DNA of 64,000 bases, from NCBI GenBank assembly GCA_900541695.1, contig UQKL01000010.1:1-64000 (forward strand), given 5' to 3'. The position numbers were made by a program, and so were the translations under genes. The notes beneath the pieces were generated by a model. The model was not told the DNA's origin. It saw only the letters and a list, made by a program, of their open reading frames with translations, and searched no databases. Positions 34,920-44,549 of this stretch are shown here, piece by piece. Within the stretch, counting starts at the first letter, position 1; each line of letters begins with the position of its first letter. The DNA is from an uncultured Collinsella sp. (GTDB lineage: Bacteria > Actinomycetota > Coriobacteriia > Coriobacteriales > Coriobacteriaceae).

Positions 34920-37016
34920 ATGGCAGACGCTAAGGATTTCCTGTTTGAGATCGGTACGGAGGAAATGCCCTCTGCACCGCTGAACAATGCCGTCAAGCAG
35001 CTTGGCACCATGATCGCCAAGGGTCTCGACGAGGCCGGTCTGGCCCACGGCGAGGTCCGCGTGATCTCGAGCCCGCGCCGCCTGGCTGCACTCGTTGCCG
35101 ATGTCGCCACCGCGACCGACGAGGTTCACGAGGTCAAGCGTGGCCCCGCGGCCAACATTGCCTTCGACGCTGACGGTAACGCCACCAAGGCCGCCCAGGG
35201 CTTCGCCCGCAAGTGCGGTGTGGCTGCCGAGGACCTGGTCCGTCGCGAGGACACTGACGGTCGTGAGTATGTGTTCGCCGAGAAGAATATTCCCTCCGCA
35301 CCGGCTACGCCGATTCTGACCGCTCTGTGCGAGAAGACCATCGCCGGCCTGCAGTGGCCCAACTACCGCTCCCAGCGCTGGGGTCACGAGCATGCTACCT
35401 TTGTTCGTCCGGTCCGTTGGATTTGCTGCCTTCTGGGCGAGGATGTTGTGCCCGTGTCGTTTGCCGACGTGACGAGTGGCAACACCACGCGTGGTCATCG
35501 CGTACTTGGCCCCGGTGACCATGTGGTCGCCAGCCCCGCCGTCTACGAGCAAGTGCTCGAGGACGCCGGCGTGCTTTCTGCCGAGCGTCGTCGTGAGGCC
35601 ATCCTCGCCGGTATCGCCGAGGTCGAGGCTGCCCGTCCCGGCTGCCATGTCGATACGCCCAAGAAGGTCTTCGAGGAGGTCATTAACCTCTGCGAGTGGC
35701 CGACGGTGCTCGTCGGTACCTTCGATGAGGAGTTCCTCAAGGTCCCGCACGAGATTATCTGCGAGTCCATGCTCACCAACCAGCGCTACTTCCCGATCTA
35801 TGACGGCGAGGGCAAGCTCACGCGTGAGTTCGTGGTCGTCTCCAACAGCAAGCCCGAGAACGCCGAGCGCGTGATCGACGGCAACGAGCGCGTTGTGCGT
35901 GCCCGTCTGGACGATGCCAAGTTCTTCTACGAGGAGGACCTGAAGATCTCCCTCGACGAGTTCCGCGAGCGTCTGGCCAAGGTTGCCTTCCAGGAGAAGC
36001 TCGGTAGCGTGCTCGCCAAGTCCGAGCGCATCGAGCAGCTCGCGCTCGCTATCGCCCGCGAGGCTCATCTGGGCGCCCACCTTGCCGCCGATGCCGCTCG
36101 CGCCGCGCACCTGTGCAAGGCCGACCTGGTGTCTAACGCCGTTGTCGAGTTCACGAGCCAGCAGGGCGTGATGGGCGGTTACTACGCCAGCGCGATGGGG
36201 GAGAACGACGAGGTCGCTCATGCTATCCGCGATCACTATCGTCCCCGCTTTGCCGGTGACGAGCTGCCTGAGGGCACCGCTGGCTGCATCGTGGCTTGCG
36301 CCGACAAGCTCGATACCATCGCCGGTATCTTTGCCATCGGCGAGCCCCCGACCGGCTCTTCGGACCCCTACGCGCTGCGTCGTGCCGCTATCGGCATCAT
36401 CAACATCCTGCGCGACCGCCTGCCGATCGACCCCACGTCGCTCATCGACTTCGCCCTCGAGCTCTACAGTGAGCAGGGCATTGAGTTCGACGCCGCCGAG
36501 GTCGCCCAGCAGGTTCGTGACTTCTTCCATGGCCGCCTGGTGAGCATGGCCCGCGACGAAAAGATCCCGGCTGATACCGTTGCCGCCGTCTCCGCGGTGC
36601 ACATCATCGCCCCGTCCGTCTTCTTCGCCCGCTGCGCCGCCCTCGACGAGGCCCGCAAGAACGATGCCGAGACCTTTGACAACCTGGCTACGGCCTATGC
36701 CCGTGCCGCGCACATCTCCAAGCCCGAGCTGGGCGCGGAGTACGACCGCAGCCTGATGGGCGAGGCCGAGCTCGCGCTTGCCGATGCTTCCGAGGCTGCT
36801 CAGACTGCTGTCGATGCTGCCCTTGCTGCCGAGGACTACCCGGCCGCATTTGCCGCCCTCGCCGCCCTGCGCGCGCCCATCGACCGTTTCTTCGATGAGG
36901 TTATGGTCATGGACAAGGACGAGCAGCTCCGCGATAATCGCCTTAAGCTGCTCAACCGCTTCGAGGCCGTTTTCTCCGGCATCGCCAACATCGGTGAGCT
37001 TGCCCGCAAAAAGTAA
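34920..37016 (+). CDS. glyS: Glycyl-tRNA synthetase, beta subunit
   Basis: The 698-residue tRNA-binding subunit begins FLFEIGTEEMPSAPL. It contains the central HD-like region RAAHLCKADLVSNAVVEFT and ADKLDTIAGIF, and ends with an anticodon-binding-like helical domain (FFDEVMVMDKDEQLRDNRL). Length and order match the family. With glyQ this shows the bacterial heterotetrameric enzyme rather than the single-chain form. Confidence 0.96.
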   Translation: MADAKDFLFEIGTEEMPSAPLNNAVKQLGTMIAKGLDEAGLAHGEVRVISSPRRLAALVADVATATDEVHEVKRGPAANIAFDADGNATKAAQGFARKCGVAAEDLVRREDTDGREYVFAEKNIPSAPATPILTALCEKTIAGLQWPNYRSQRWGHEHATFVRPVRWICCLLGEDVVPVSFADVTSGNTTRGHRVLGPGDHVVASPAVYEQVLEDAGVLSAERRREAILAGIAEVEAARPGCHVDTPKKVFEEVINLCEWPTVLVGTFDEEFLKVPHEIICESMLTNQRYFPIYDGEGKLTREFVVVSNSKPENAERVIDGNERVVRARLDDAKFFYEEDLKISLDEFRERLAKVAFQEKLGSVLAKSERIEQLALAIAREAHLGAHLAADAARAAHLCKADLVSNAVVEFTSQQGVMGGYYASAMGENDEVAHAIRDHYRPRFAGDELPEGTAGCIVACADKLDTIAGIFAIGEPPTGSSDPYALRRAAIGIINILRDRLPIDPTSLIDFALELYSEQGIEFDAAEVAQQVRDFFHGRLVSMARDEKIPADTVAAVSAVHIIAPSVFFARCAALDEARKNDAETFDNLATAYARAAHISKPELGAEYDRSLMGEAELALADASEAAQTAVDAALAAEDYPAAFAALAALRAPIDRFFDEVMVMDKDEQLRDNRLKLLNRFEAVFSGIANIGELARKK

Positions 37017-37050
37017 GCCAGCCTGCGCATAAGCGCAAAAGGAGCTCCGC

Positions 37051-37917
37051 ATGGATTGCCCGGTCACCGCTCGTCCCACCGTTATCGTTATCTCCGACTC
37101 GCTCGGTGATACCGCTTGTGAGGTGGTGCTTGCGGCGTCCGGGCAATTTGATGAAGGGGTTTTTCGCGTTTTGCGCCTGCCTAAGGTGACCTCCGTGGAG
37201 CAGGTCAAGTCATTTGTGGGGCCGCGCGTCGATGCCGACCATCGCGATATCGCCGTGTTCCACACCATTGTCGACCCGGCCCTTCGTGCTCGTGTGCTCG
37301 ACTACTTGGGTATGTTGCATATTCGCTCGGTCGACCTGATCGGCCCGACGCTTGCCGTGCTGTCGTCGCTCATCGGTGTGCCGCCCAAGGGCGTTGCGGG
37401 CGTGATTCACAGGACCGATGACCGCTATTTCCATCGTATCGAGGCCATGGAGTATTTCGTTGAGCACGATGATGGACGCGGCTGCGACGATCTGTCGGGT
37501 GCCGATATCGTGCTGTTGGGCGTATCGCGCACGTCCAAGACGCCGCTGTCGATGTATTTGGCCTATCAAGGTTACAAGGTTGCTAATGTCCCTCTGGCGC
37601 ACGGCATGGAGCCGCCCAAGTCGATTTACGAGGTTGACCCGATGCGCCTGTTCGGCCTAATTTCGACCGTCGACGTTATTTCTGAGATTCGCGATAGCCG
37701 CTTGGGCGATGATTACGCCCGTGCCGTTGCCGGCTCCTATGCCGAGCCCGAGAGTGTGCGCAGCGAGCTCGAGGAAGCCCGTGCCCTCATGAAGCGCCTA
37801 GGCTGCTTTGTGGTGCGTACCGATGGCAAGGCGATCGAGGAGAGCGCCTCCGAGATCATTAGCCACTTGGAGGAAATCCAAGAAGCCCGTGCCCGCCGCG
37901 CCGCCCGTCGAGCCTAA
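37051..37917 (+). CDS. Pyruvate, phosphate dikinase regulatory protein (DUF299 kinase/phosphotransferase)
   Basis: The 288-residue protein belongs to the DUF299 family: ISDSLGDTACEV at the N-terminus, KTPLSMYLA after the P-loop-like GVSRTSKT (near 153), and NVPLAHGMEPPKSIYEVDP. Members use ADP to phosphorylate, and Pi to dephosphorylate, a Thr next to the catalytic His of PPDK or PEP synthase. The next gene is ppdK with that Thr present, which favours a PDRP role over a PEP-synthase regulator. The ATG follows AAAAGGAG. A 250-bp gap with no recognised signal separates it from ppdK. Confidence 0.92.
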   Translation: MDCPVTARPTVIVISDSLGDTACEVVLAASGQFDEGVFRVLRLPKVTSVEQVKSFVGPRVDADHRDIAVFHTIVDPALRARVLDYLGMLHIRSVDLIGPTLAVLSSLIGVPPKGVAGVIHRTDDRYFHRIEAMEYFVEHDDGRGCDDLSGADIVLLGVSRTSKTPLSMYLAYQGYKVANVPLAHGMEPPKSIYEVDPMRLFGLISTVDVISEIRDSRLGDDYARAVAGSYAEPESVRSELEEARALMKRLGCFVVRTDGKAIEESASEIISHLEEIQEARARRAARRA

Positions 37918-38167
37918 TAGTAGCAGCATTTTGATAAAGCGATTTAGCAAAAATATCGCATCTGACCTGCATTTCTCTTGCAGTGGTATCTTCATAAGGT
38001 AACCACCTTTATCTACCGTTTACCGCCAGTTTTAGCACGTTTACCAAACCGCGCATCCTCTGCTTAAGCCCGCTCAAAACCCGCCGTATAGTTCCCTCAC
38101 GGCCCGCATCTGGCGGGTCGATTCGTTACCACGGTCGTGCGCGTAAGTGCATGGAAGGGGAAGTATC

Positions 38168-40918
38168 GTGAGCGATTGCAAGAGGGTTTACCGTTTTGGA
38201 ACCGACGCCCAGGGCACCCGTGTCACTGAGGGCGACAAGTCCATGAACTTCGTGCTTGGCGGCAAGGGCGCAAACCTTGCCGAGATGAGCCGTATCGGCC
38301 TGCCGGTTCCCGGTGGCTTTACCATTACCTGCCAGACCTGTGTCGAGTACTCCGGTGCCGGCAACGTGTGGCCCGAGGGCGCACTCGATGAGATCGTTGC
38401 TGCCGAGGCAGACCTCGAGGCCCGTTGCGGCAAAAAGCTCGGCGACGCCTCCGATCCGCTGCTCGTGTCGGTTCGCTCGGGCGCTCCGTTCTCCATGCCC
38501 GGTATGATGGACACGGTCCTCAACTTGGGTCTCAACGACGACTCCGTTCAGGGTCTCATTGCCCAGACGCAAAACCTGCGTTTTGCCTGGGATAGCTACC
38601 GCCGCTTTATCCAGATGTTCTCAAACGTCGTCATGGGTGTCGATGCCGACCTGTTCGAGAACGCCCTGACCCAGGCCCGCCTGGTCGCCGGCGTTCGCGT
38701 CGACTCCGAGCTTTCGGCCGAGGACCTGCAGGAACTCGTCGAGACCTTTAAGGGCATCTTCTCCGAGAACGTCGATGCCGCCCTGTATCCCGAGCTCGAG
38801 GTCGCTGACGGCAAGCCCATCTTCCCGCACGACCCGGAGCTTCAGCTACGCCTTGCCATCCAGGCCGTCTTTGGCAGCTGGATGAACGAGCGTGCCTGCA
38901 TCTACCGCAAGCAGCATGGCATTTCCGACGACCTCGGCACCGCCGTCAACGTGCAGGCCATGGCCTTTGGCAACAAGGGCGAGACCTCTGCGACCGGCGT
39001 CGCCTTTACGCGCAACCCGGCCGACGGCACCAAGGAGTTCTACGGCGATTTTCTGGTTAACGCCCAGGGCGAGGACGTCGTCGCCGGCATCCGCAACACC
39101 GAGCCCATTGCCGACCTCAAGACCACCCCGGGCCTCGAGTCCGCAGGTGAGGAGCTCGAGCGCGTGTTCCTGACGCTCGAGGATCATTATCGCGATATGT
39201 GCGATATCGAGTTCACCATCGAGCAGGGCAAGCTCTGGATGCTCCAGACCCGCGTGGGCAAGCGCACCGCCACCGCCGCCCTGCGCATCGCTATCGAAAT
39301 GGTCGAGGAGGGCCTGATCACCCGCGAGGAGGCCGTGAGCCGCATCGATCCCGCGCAGCTCGACCAACTCCTGCACCCGCAGTTTGACGCCTCCAAGAAG
39401 TACGAGGCGCTGGCCAGCGGTCTGAACGCCAGCCCCGGTGCCGCCGTGGGCGAGGTCGTGTTCTCGAGCGATGACGCCGTCGCGCGCGCCAACGAGGGCC
39501 ACAAGGTCATTCTGGTTCGTTGGGAGACCAACCCCGACGACCTGAAGGGCATGGTCGCCGCCGAGGGCATCCTGACCAGCCACGGTGGCAAGACGAGCCA
39601 TGCCGCCGTTATCGCCCGCGGCATGGGTACGCCCTGCGTCTGCGGCGTTGAGCGCTTCCATATTGACGCCGCCGAGAAGGTCGTGCGCATCGAGGGCAGC
39701 GACCGCGTACTGCACGAGGGCGATGTCATCTCCATCGACGGCACCCAGGGCATCGTCGTCGACGGTCCCGTCGACCTGGCCTCCGCCGAGCTTACCGGCG
39801 ACCTGGACACCATCCTGTCCTGGGCCGACGAGATTCGCCTGGACGAGACCTGTGGCCATGCCAACCATGTGCGCGTCAACGCCGACAATCCCGAGGATGC
39901 CGAGCTCGCCCTCGAGTTTGGCGCCGAGGCTATTGGCCTGTGCCGCACCGAGCACATGTTCCTGGGCGATCGCAAGAACATCATCCAGAGCTTTATCCTG
40001 TCTGACGATGAGACCGTGAAGCAGCAGGCCCTGGCCGACCTGCTCAAGGTTCAGACCGAGGACTTCCTGGCGATGTTCAAGACCATGTCCGGTCGCGATG
40101 TGGTCGTCCGGCTGCTCGATCCGCCGCTTCATGAGTTCCTGGATGATCCTCGCGAGCTCGAGGTCGCCATCACCAAGAAGGAAGCCGCTGGCGCCAACGA
40201 GGAAGAGCTTGCCGCCCTGCGCACCCGTCTGCGTCGTATTGACGGTATGGTCGAGTCCAACCCGATGCTCGGCCTGCGCGGTGTGCGCCTGTCCGTCGTC
40301 TTTAGCGATCTGCCGCTCATGCAGGTTCGCGCCGTCGCTACGGCTGCTGCCCGTCTTATCAAGGAAGGCGTCGATCCGCGCCCTGAGATCATGGTTCCGC
40401 TCGTTTCCATCACGGCCGAGCATGTCCAGATCCGCGAGGTTATCGAGCGCGTAATCGCCGAGGTTTCCGACGAAGAGGCCGTCGAGCTCAATATTCCCGT
40501 GGGCACGATGCTCGAGCTGCCGCGCGCCTGCATGGTCGCTGACGAGATCGCCCATTATGCAGACTTCTTCTGTTTTGGCACTAACGACCTCACCCAGACG
40601 ACCTTCGGTTTCTCGCGTGACGACGCCGAGGCTAAGTTCATCCCGCTGTACATGCATAAGAAGATCCTGAAGGACAATCCCTTCGAGACCATCGATACCG
40701 CGGTGCTCGAGCTGGTGCGCATGGCCGTCGAGAAGGGCCGCGCCACCAACCCCGACATGCACTTTGGCGTGTGCGGCGAGCACGGCGGCGACCCCAAATC
40801 CATTAAGGGCCTGTTCAACGTGGCCGACGTGGACTATGTGTCCTGCTCGCCCTACCGCGTGCCCCTCGCACGCCTGGCTGCCGCCCAGGCCAAGCTCGAG
40901 GCGAAGCGCTCCGCGTAA
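38168..40918 (+). CDS. ppdK: Pyruvate, phosphate dikinase
   Basis: Interconverts pyruvate, ATP and Pi with PEP, AMP and PPi. The 916-residue protein has the N-terminal nucleotide-binding domain (GGKGANLAEMSRIGLPVPGGF, in part; RSGAPFSMPGMMDTVLNLG), the swivelling domain with GGKTSHAAVIARGMG (T476, H478), and the C-terminal PEP/pyruvate barrel with FGTNDLTQTTFGFSRDD and GVCGEHGGDP. GTG 38168 is chosen because GGAAGGGGAAG lies five bases upstream. The Thr two residues before the catalytic His is the known target of the upstream regulator's family. This enzyme links glycolysis and gluconeogenesis in an anaerobe. Confidence 0.95.
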   Translation: MSDCKRVYRFGTDAQGTRVTEGDKSMNFVLGGKGANLAEMSRIGLPVPGGFTITCQTCVEYSGAGNVWPEGALDEIVAAEADLEARCGKKLGDASDPLLVSVRSGAPFSMPGMMDTVLNLGLNDDSVQGLIAQTQNLRFAWDSYRRFIQMFSNVVMGVDADLFENALTQARLVAGVRVDSELSAEDLQELVETFKGIFSENVDAALYPELEVADGKPIFPHDPELQLRLAIQAVFGSWMNERACIYRKQHGISDDLGTAVNVQAMAFGNKGETSATGVAFTRNPADGTKEFYGDFLVNAQGEDVVAGIRNTEPIADLKTTPGLESAGEELERVFLTLEDHYRDMCDIEFTIEQGKLWMLQTRVGKRTATAALRIAIEMVEEGLITREEAVSRIDPAQLDQLLHPQFDASKKYEALASGLNASPGAAVGEVVFSSDDAVARANEGHKVILVRWETNPDDLKGMVAAEGILTSHGGKTSHAAVIARGMGTPCVCGVERFHIDAAEKVVRIEGSDRVLHEGDVISIDGTQGIVVDGPVDLASAELTGDLDTILSWADEIRLDETCGHANHVRVNADNPEDAELALEFGAEAIGLCRTEHMFLGDRKNIIQSFILSDDETVKQQALADLLKVQTEDFLAMFKTMSGRDVVVRLLDPPLHEFLDDPRELEVAITKKEAAGANEEELAALRTRLRRIDGMVESNPMLGLRGVRLSVVFSDLPLMQVRAVATAAARLIKEGVDPRPEIMVPLVSITAEHVQIREVIERVIAEVSDEEAVELNIPVGTMLELPRACMVADEIAHYADFFCFGTNDLTQTTFGFSRDDAEAKFIPLYMHKKILKDNPFETIDTAVLELVRMAVEKGRATNPDMHFGVCGEHGGDPKSIKGLFNVADVDYVSCSPYRVPLARLAAAQAKLEAKRSA

Positions 40919-40957
40919 CGTTTTGGGTTCAGACGCCTAACGTAGCCCCCCTTCATG

Positions 40958-40985
40958 CCGTCCGTCTCATTCGTGAGGCGGACGG
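40958..40985 (+). terminator. Hairpin downstream of ppdK
   Basis: CCGTCCG and CTCA pair with TGAG and CGGACGG. Only TTATC follows, so the U tract is poor and terminator strength is uncertain. Confidence 0.5.
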
Positions 40986-41031
40986 TTATCATGTGCGGGT
41001 TTTGTCTTTTTGTCTGCGTAAAAAATTGTTC

Positions 41032-41059
41032 TTGCAGCAGAAACCCGCGCGTGTATACT
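41032..41059 (+). promoter_or_regulatory. Promoter of rplS
   Basis: TTGCAG (41032-41037) and TATACT (41054-41059) with a 16-bp spacer, about 70 bp upstream of the start codon. Confidence 0.6.
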
Positions 41060-41080
41060 CGAATACGTTTGTTCAACTAC

Positions 41081-41104
41081 GTGCCGGCCAAGGTGGTACG
41101 GCAC
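41081..41104 (+). promoter_or_regulatory. Leader hairpin upstream of rplS
   Basis: GTGCCG and CGGCAC enclose a 12-nt purine-rich loop (GCCAAGGTGGTA) about 20 nt into the predicted transcript and 25 nt before the L19 start. It may be an autogenous L19 binding site; no sequence match to a known leader can be shown here. Confidence 0.4.
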
Positions 41105-41128
41105 CTCTAGAAGAGTAAGGAATTGCAC

Positions 41129-41470
41129 ATGGATTACATCCGCGCAATCGAGCGTCAGCAGATCCGCGAGGACATTCCTCAGGTTCGCGTCGCCGACAAC
41201 GTCAAGGTTCACTACCGCATTAAGGAAGGCGACCGCGAGCGCATCCAGGTCTTCCAGGGCGACGTCATCCGCATGGCCGGCGCCGGTGCCCGCGAGACCT
41301 TCACCGTCCGCAAGATGTCCTTCGGTGTCGGTGTTGAGCGCACCTTCCCGCTTCACAGCCCCAAGATCGCCAAGCTCGAGGTCGTTCGTCATGGTCGCGT
41401 CCGTCGCGCCAAGCTGTACTACCTCCGCGACAAGGTGGGCAAGGCTGCTCGCATCCCTGAGAAGCGCTAA
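41129..41470 (+). CDS. rplS: Large ribosomal subunit protein bL19
   Basis: The 113-residue 50S protein shows [29 protein letters not shown] (quoted in part: [17 protein letters not shown]), [20 protein letters not shown] and [18 protein letters not shown]. The ATG at 41129 follows TAAGGA with seven bases spacing; two residues of upstream frame are ignored. It is monocistronic between its own promoter and terminator. Confidence 0.97.
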   Translation: MDYIRAIERQQIREDIPQVRVADNVKVHYRIKEGDRERIQVFQGDVIRMAGAGARETFTVRKMSFGVGVERTFPLHSPKIAKLEVVRHGRVRRAKLYYLRDKVGKAARIPEKR

Positions 41471-41504
41471 GAAGATCGCAGCGTCTGTCCACTCGTTTGG
41501 ACAC

Positions 41505-41535
41505 AAGGGTCACCTTCGGGTGGCCCTTCTTTTTA
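41505..41535 (+). terminator. Intrinsic terminator of rplS
   Basis: AAGGG and CACC pair with GGTG and CCCTT around a TTCG tetraloop with one internal mismatch, followed by CTTTTTAT. Confidence 0.8.
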
Positions 41536-41563
41536 TCTGATTTGCATGCAAGGAGGGCCTGGT

Positions 41564-42352
41564 ATGGCCAATATGACGAGCTCGGTTTCGGCATCGCAGG
41601 TTGCCGGCGAGCTGGCGAGCGCCACGTTCGAGGAGATTCCCGCCCTCGTGGAGCATTATCGCGAGGATCCGCGCCAGCAGGTGATCAAGGCTTGCGAACG
41701 TGCCCTTAAGCGCCATGCCAAGGAACTTTCCGAACGCGAGCGCGTCAACGGCATGTACGAGCTTATGCATGAGCTCGGCGGTGATGGCGTGGTCGTGGGC
41801 GTCGACGAGGTGGGCCGTGGCTCGGTAGCGGGTCCCTTGACCGTGTGTGCCGTGTGTCTTCCGATGGAGCCGCGCATCTGGGGCATCAACGATTCCAAAA
41901 AGCTCACGCCGGCGCGCCGCGAGCTGCTCTCGGTGAAGATTGCCGAGGTGGCGACTGCTATCGGCTTTTGCCATATCGCTCCTGCGGATATCGATGAGAT
42001 GGGCATGGCCCGCGCCATTCGAGCCGCTGTCGCGGGTGCGGTGGCAGATACGGGGCTTGAGCCCGATTGCGTGCTTATGGACGGTAACCCCCTGGGCGCC
42101 GTGCCCCATGAGCGCGACGTGGTCAAGGGCGATGCCAAGATCGCCTGTATCGCCGCGGCATCCATCATGGCAAAGGTCACGCGTGACGAGATGATGGTCG
42201 AGTACGATGCCGAGTATCCCGAGTACCATTTGGCCGAATCGAAAGGCTATGCGAGTCCCGAGCACATCGAGGCCATTCGCAAACATGGTCTTTCTCCGCT
42301 GCATCGTGTGAGCTTTTGCGGAAACTTTCTGCAGACTGAGCGCCTTTTTTAG
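41564..42352 (+). CDS. rnhB: Ribonuclease HII
   Basis: Removes ribonucleotides from DNA and RNA primers. The 262-residue protein has VGVDEVGRGSVAGPL with D81 and E82, NDSKKLTPARRE, and a third carboxylate in CVLMDGNPL. The first 75 residues are an N-terminal extension like that of B. subtilis RNase HII. ATG 41564 has AGGAGG seven bases upstream, better placed than the ATG at 41546. Confidence 0.94.
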   Translation: MANMTSSVSASQVAGELASATFEEIPALVEHYREDPRQQVIKACERALKRHAKELSERERVNGMYELMHELGGDGVVVGVDEVGRGSVAGPLTVCAVCLPMEPRIWGINDSKKLTPARRELLSVKIAEVATAIGFCHIAPADIDEMGMARAIRAAVAGAVADTGLEPDCVLMDGNPLGAVPHERDVVKGDAKIACIAAASIMAKVTRDEMMVEYDAEYPEYHLAESKGYASPEHIEAIRKHGLSPLHRVSFCGNFLQTERLF

Positions 42353-42400
42353 GCCAATTGTGGAGACAGGGACCTTAAGGGTTCTATAAACCTGCTGGTA

Positions 42401-42444
42401 GGGGCCGTGTGCAACGCTATTGTTGCGCGCGGCCCCTCATTTGT
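42401..42444 (+). terminator. Terminator downstream of rnhB
   Basis: GGGGCCGTGTGCAAC pairs with GTTGCGCGCGGCCCC (two G-T pairs) around GCTATT, followed by TCATTTGT. Just upstream (42361-42376) a degenerate GGAGACAGGGACC resembles the core of the second repeat family. Confidence 0.7.
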
Positions 42445-42540
42445 CGGCATTTGGTTGGTTTTCGGTTTGCTTCCGGTACTTACCCGCATGAAACCTGCCC
42501 TCATTATCGAGGCAATGCAGGGAGTGGGAAAGGAGATCCC

Positions 42541-43026
42541 ATGTGTGCCGCAGCCAAAATGAGCAAGACGCAGCAGCTCAAGGAACGTTGGGAAGAGGGG
42601 GAGCTCGATTGCGGGTCGATCACGCCTGAGTTTATCAAGGGGCTCAGTCCTCGCGAGCTCGGTATGCTGGGCGAGCTTATCGCAATCGATTACTTTAACG
42701 AGCGCGGCTATGCATTGCTGGAACAAGGCTATCGATGCTCGGAGGGCGAGGCCGACCTGGTGCTGCTCGACGAGCTCGACGATGTGGTGGTGATGGCCGA
42801 GGTCAAGACCAGGCGTGTTGCGCTGGATTGCGATACGCGGGTGTTTCCCGAGGAAGCGGTGAACGCCCAAAAGCAGCGGCGCTATCGTCGCATCGCGAGT
42901 TGTTATCTCATGGAGCACTATCCGCTCAAGGCAATCCGCTTCGATGCCGTGGGCGTCACCATTCGCGGCGGGCATATCGCCGAGATCGAGCACCAGTACA
43001 ATGCGTTCGATTGGCAGGTGTCGTGA
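42541..43026 (+). CDS. yraN: YraN/UPF0102 family nuclease-fold protein
   Basis: The 161-residue protein has the UPF0102 core: LGELIAIDYFNERGYALLEQGYR, GEADLVLLD and VMAEVKTRR, which together form a PD-(D/E)XK-like active site, then DAVGVTI. About 40 N-terminal residues precede the core. AAAGGAG lies before the ATG. Its stop overlaps the comM start by four bases, and the next genes comM and dprA process or bind DNA, but the biochemical role of YraN is not established. Confidence 0.9.
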   Translation: MCAAAKMSKTQQLKERWEEGELDCGSITPEFIKGLSPRELGMLGELIAIDYFNERGYALLEQGYRCSEGEADLVLLDELDDVVVMAEVKTRRVALDCDTRVFPEEAVNAQKQRRYRRIASCYLMEHYPLKAIRFDAVGVTIRGGHIAEIEHQYNAFDWQVS

Positions 43027-44549
43027 CGGCGTTCGAAACTTTTGCCGTTCACGCAGCCTGTATCCGCGGCGTCGAGGCGATTCCCGTCACGGTCGAGGTT
43101 TCGCTTGCGGGCGGCATTCCGGGCATACAAATGCTCGGCATCCCGAGTATGGAGGTCATGGAGTCGCGTGGGCGCATTCGCTGCGCGATGCGCTCTGCCG
43201 GATTCGAGATCCCGCGCTCGGGCATTACGGTCAATCTGGCGCCGGGCGATATCCGAAAGACCGGTAGCGGCTTTGACCTGCCGATAGCCATTGCGGTGCT
43301 TGCGGCCGATGGGCAGATTCCCCGCGACAATCTCGACCGCTGCCTCATTGCCGGCGAGCTCGGCTTGGATGGCACGGTGCTTCCCGTCAAGGGCGAGGTG
43401 GCGTTCCAGCTACTGGCTCGCGATATGGGGCTGTCTTTTATCGCCGGTAGGTCCGACCAGCATGTTCCGCTTGCGGGCGTCGACTGCGGTTTTATCGATC
43501 ATCTGTCGCAGCTTGCCCGCGGTATGGGCGAGGCAGCTCGGCATTATTTGGATTCCGAGGGCGTCGAGGCCTCTTTTGAGCCCGAGCTCGATTATGCCGA
43601 CGTGTTGGGGCAGGAGGTCGCCAAGCGTGGCATGGCGCTTGCGGCGGCAGGGGAGCTGGGCTTGCTTATGATTGGGTCTCCGGGATCGGGCAAGACCATG
43701 CTTGCGCGCCGCATGACGGGTATCTTGCCCGAGCTTTCCGTCGAGGATCAGCAGGAGGCATTGTGTATCCATTCGGTCTTGGGTGAGAACATCGATGGCC
43801 TGCTTGCGGGGCATCGGCCGTTTCGTAGTCCCCATCACAGCATTTCGACTGCGGGCCTTATTGGCGGAGGGCGCCCGGTGCATCCGGGCGAGATCAGCCT
43901 TGCCCATGGCGGCGTGCTCTTTTTGGACGAGCTTGCCGAGTTTCCCACCGGTGTGCTGCAGACGCTTCGTCAGCCTATCGAGCGCGGCTATGTCAGAATC
44001 GTGCGCGTCGATGGCGCCTTTACGTTTCCCTCGCGCTTTCAGCTGCTTGCGGCGAGCAATCCCTGCCCCTGCGGTTTTTTGGGCGATCGCGAGGTTCCGT
44101 GTCGTTGCTCGGCATCGATGGTCGAGCGCTATCGGTCCAAGCTGCGTGGTCCCTTGGCCGACCGCATCGACCTGATGATCGACGTGTCCCGCCCCGATCC
44201 GCAGGTGATTATCGAGGGCGCCGAGGGCATGTCGTCGGCCGAGCTGCGCGACTACGTTGTCCGCGGTCGGGCTTTTCGTGCCTGGCGCGAGACTCATATG
44301 GACGATGCGGACGCTGAGGCCGAGGACGATGAGTCCCGCTCTATCGATGGTGTTGTGTCGACCTTTGCGCTCGATCAGGCGGCGGAAACGTGCGTGCTCG
44401 GCCTGTCGAAGCGCACGCATCTCACGGGGCGCGGCATCGTGCGCCTGGTGCGCATCGCGCGCACGATCGCCGATGTCGCCGAAAGCGAGCGGGTGACGCA
44501 AGATCATGTGCTCGAGGCCGCGATGTATCAGGGAAGGAGGGACCAGTGA
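43023..44549 (+). CDS. comM: ComM/YifB family Mg-chelatase-like AAA+ ATPase
   Basis: The 508-residue protein has an N-terminal Lon-like S5 fold (PVTVEVSLAGGIPGIQMLGI), a AAA+ core with Walker A GSPGSGKTM (about 219-227), the segment FRSPHHSISTAGLIGGG, LFLDELAEF, and C-rich NPCPCGFLGDREVPCRCS. In Vibrio and Haemophilus ComM is a helicase for branch migration in transformation. The GTG at 43023 overlaps the yraN stop (GTGA). dprA follows by one-base overlap, so a DNA-uptake or recombination module is likely. Confidence 0.94.
   Translation: MTAFETFAVHAACIRGVEAIPVTVEVSLAGGIPGIQMLGIPSMEVMESRGRIRCAMRSAGFEIPRSGITVNLAPGDIRKTGSGFDLPIAIAVLAADGQIPRDNLDRCLIAGELGLDGTVLPVKGEVAFQLLARDMGLSFIAGRSDQHVPLAGVDCGFIDHLSQLARGMGEAARHYLDSEGVEASFEPELDYADVLGQEVAKRGMALAAAGELGLLMIGSPGSGKTMLARRMTGILPELSVEDQQEALCIHSVLGENIDGLLAGHRPFRSPHHSISTAGLIGGGRPVHPGEISLAHGGVLFLDELAEFPTGVLQTLRQPIERGYVRIVRVDGAFTFPSRFQLLAASNPCPCGFLGDREVPCRCSASMVERYRSKLRGPLADRIDLMIDVSRPDPQVIIEGAEGMSSAELRDYVVRGRAFRAWRETHMDDADAEAEDDESRSIDGVVSTFALDQAAETCVLGLSKRTHLTGRGIVRLVRIARTIADVAESERVTQDHVLEAAMYQGRRDQ

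Noticed and set aside
34704..37268. An 854-codon open frame antisense to glyS
   Set aside because: glyS and glyQ are unmistakable on the plus strand; the antisense product is repetitive Gly/Leu/Asp sequence without recognisable domains.
38846..40783. A 645-codon open frame antisense to ppdK
   Set aside because: Same reason: strong family motifs on the sense strand and none on the antisense.
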